Assembly: GCF_006538345.1 (NCBI RefSeq)
Contig: NZ_BJKL01000008.1
Coordinates: forward strand, 1-64,000
Direction: 5' to 3'
Length of the DNA: 64,000 nucleotides
Source: Alteromonas sp. KUL49
GTDB taxonomy: Bacteria; Pseudomonadota; Gammaproteobacteria; Enterobacterales; Alteromonadaceae
This document shows, piece after piece, positions 63,577 to 64,000 of the stretch. A model generated the notes under the pieces. It did not search any database. It saw nothing but the letters and a program-made list of their open reading frames with translations, and was not told the origin of the DNA. Position numbers and translations under genes: made by a program. The first letter of the stretch is position 1. Each line of letters starts with the position of its first letter.

Positions 63577-64000
63577 GACGTTTTTTCACCTTTATCATCG
63601 TGATCGAGCGCGATCGTAAATCCCACTCCAAAGACGGTCTTAATAACGGGATAAGAAAAAGGCTTATCAATTACAGTACGCAACTGATAAATATGCGAAC
63701 GCATGGCATCAGACTCTGTAGGCTCATCTCCCCATAATTTGCGGCTAAGCTCCGACCGACTCACCACCTGCGGATAGGCTTCTATCAGTATATTGAGAAT
63801 TTTAAAACCCATAGTACTGAGAGAAAGTACTTGTCCATCACGAACGACGGTTTTTCGTTGCTTGTCGATAACTAACGGGCCAAGGGTTTGAGTCGTTTCT
63901 GCCTGCAATCGGTGTCGACGAGACAAAGCAAGGCAGCGTACTTCCAATTCTTGTAGCGAGAATGGTTTAGTTAAGTAGTCATCTGCTCCCACACCAAAAC
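63573..64000 (-). CDS. OmpR-family response regulator, N-terminus beyond the window
   Basis: Partial gene, open at its 5' end. The visible part has the end of the receiver domain (VGADDYLTKPFSLQELEVR, with the conserved Lys in LTKPF) and an OmpR/PhoB-type winged helix (LGPLVIDKQRKTVVRDG, LSTMGFKILNILIEAYP, SRSELSRKLWG, SHIYQLRTVIDKP, IKTVFGVGFTI). The phosphoacceptor Asp lies outside the window. It is coupled by a 4-base overlap to the sensor kinase gene. Confidence 0.93.
   Translation of the reverse strand, partial: FGVGADDYLTKPFSLQELEVRCLALSRRHRLQAETTQTLGPLVIDKQRKTVVRDGQVLSLSTMGFKILNILIEAYPQVVSRSELSRKLWGDEPTESDAMRSHIYQLRTVIDKPFSYPVIKTVFGVGFTIALDHDDKGEKTS

Overview
The window looks like chromosome of a marine gammaproteobacterium of the Alteromonadales, close to Alteromonas, Glaciecola or Paraglaciecola. 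This is an inference from gene content and order: arcB next to gltBD, tyrS-mepM-anmK near erpA, typA near glnA and ntrBC, minCDE, hemJ, and an acnD/prpF-type methylcitrate locus. No rRNA, tRNA, CRISPR array, insertion sequence or prophage was seen. Base composition is moderate and fairly even, with AT-rich intergenic stretches before gltB, before glnA and around 31.9-32.1 kb.

Layout. 0-5 kb: prpC-acnD-prpF, the propionate (2-methylcitrate) arm, closed by a terminator. 5-11 kb: a double-receiver diguanylate cyclase, a ydbS/ydbT-like membrane pair (ydbT frameshifted) and the ArcB redox sensor. 11.7-17.6 kb: gltBD glutamate synthase. 17.7-23.1 kb: a small secreted protein, DUF2726, mtnN, a CbiB-like protein, DUF2721, a GNAT and a frameshifted FAD oxidase. 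23.1-31.8 kb: a 140-bp inverted repeat, then tyrS, mepM-like and anmK, with four accessory genes between anmK and erpA. 32-34.3 kb: a secreted beta-helix protein overlapping an unknown helical protein. 34.4-43.4 kb: PPK2, minCDE, DUF805, a coiled-coil membrane protein, a ClC channel, hemJ, a UPF0149 protein, a PatB-like lyase and a lone receiver protein. 43.4-52.2 kb: typA, a divergent PP2C phosphatase/Ser-Thr kinase pair, a type II glutamine synthetase, a DUF4124 protein and ntrBC. 52.2-64 kb: a MAPEG protein, a class IV aminotransferase/sulfotransferase-like pair, an AbgT transporter, a TRAP transporter, a cytochrome c-PQQ sugar dehydrogenase fusion, a serine hydrolase-TPR protein, and a two-component system cut by the window end.

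Nitrogen assimilation links the two central blocks. GltBD makes glutamate, the type II glutamine synthetase makes glutamine, and NtrBC probably controls the latter: the same 16-bp NtrC-type operator lies upstream of both the synthetase gene and ntrB. Energy and redox genes (ArcB, HemJ, ErpA) and envelope or division genes (MinCDE, MepM-like, AnmK) are otherwise ordinary core genome.

The most striking general feature is that six genes (ydbT-like, FAD oxidase, UPF0149, receiver protein, ntrC, dctM) are each broken by one-base indels, five of the seven within homopolymer runs. In every case the downstream part is intact in another frame (or, for dctM, in the original frame after a second compensating indel). 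Because ntrC is among them, sequencing or assembly error is the most likely cause, but this cannot be settled from the sequence. I found no clearly new defence or mobile system. The best leads are the type II synthetase under NtrC-type sites beside a kinase/phosphatase pair, the anmK-erpA insert with its 600-residue PLP enzyme, the beta-helix pair, and the 140-bp inverted repeat.
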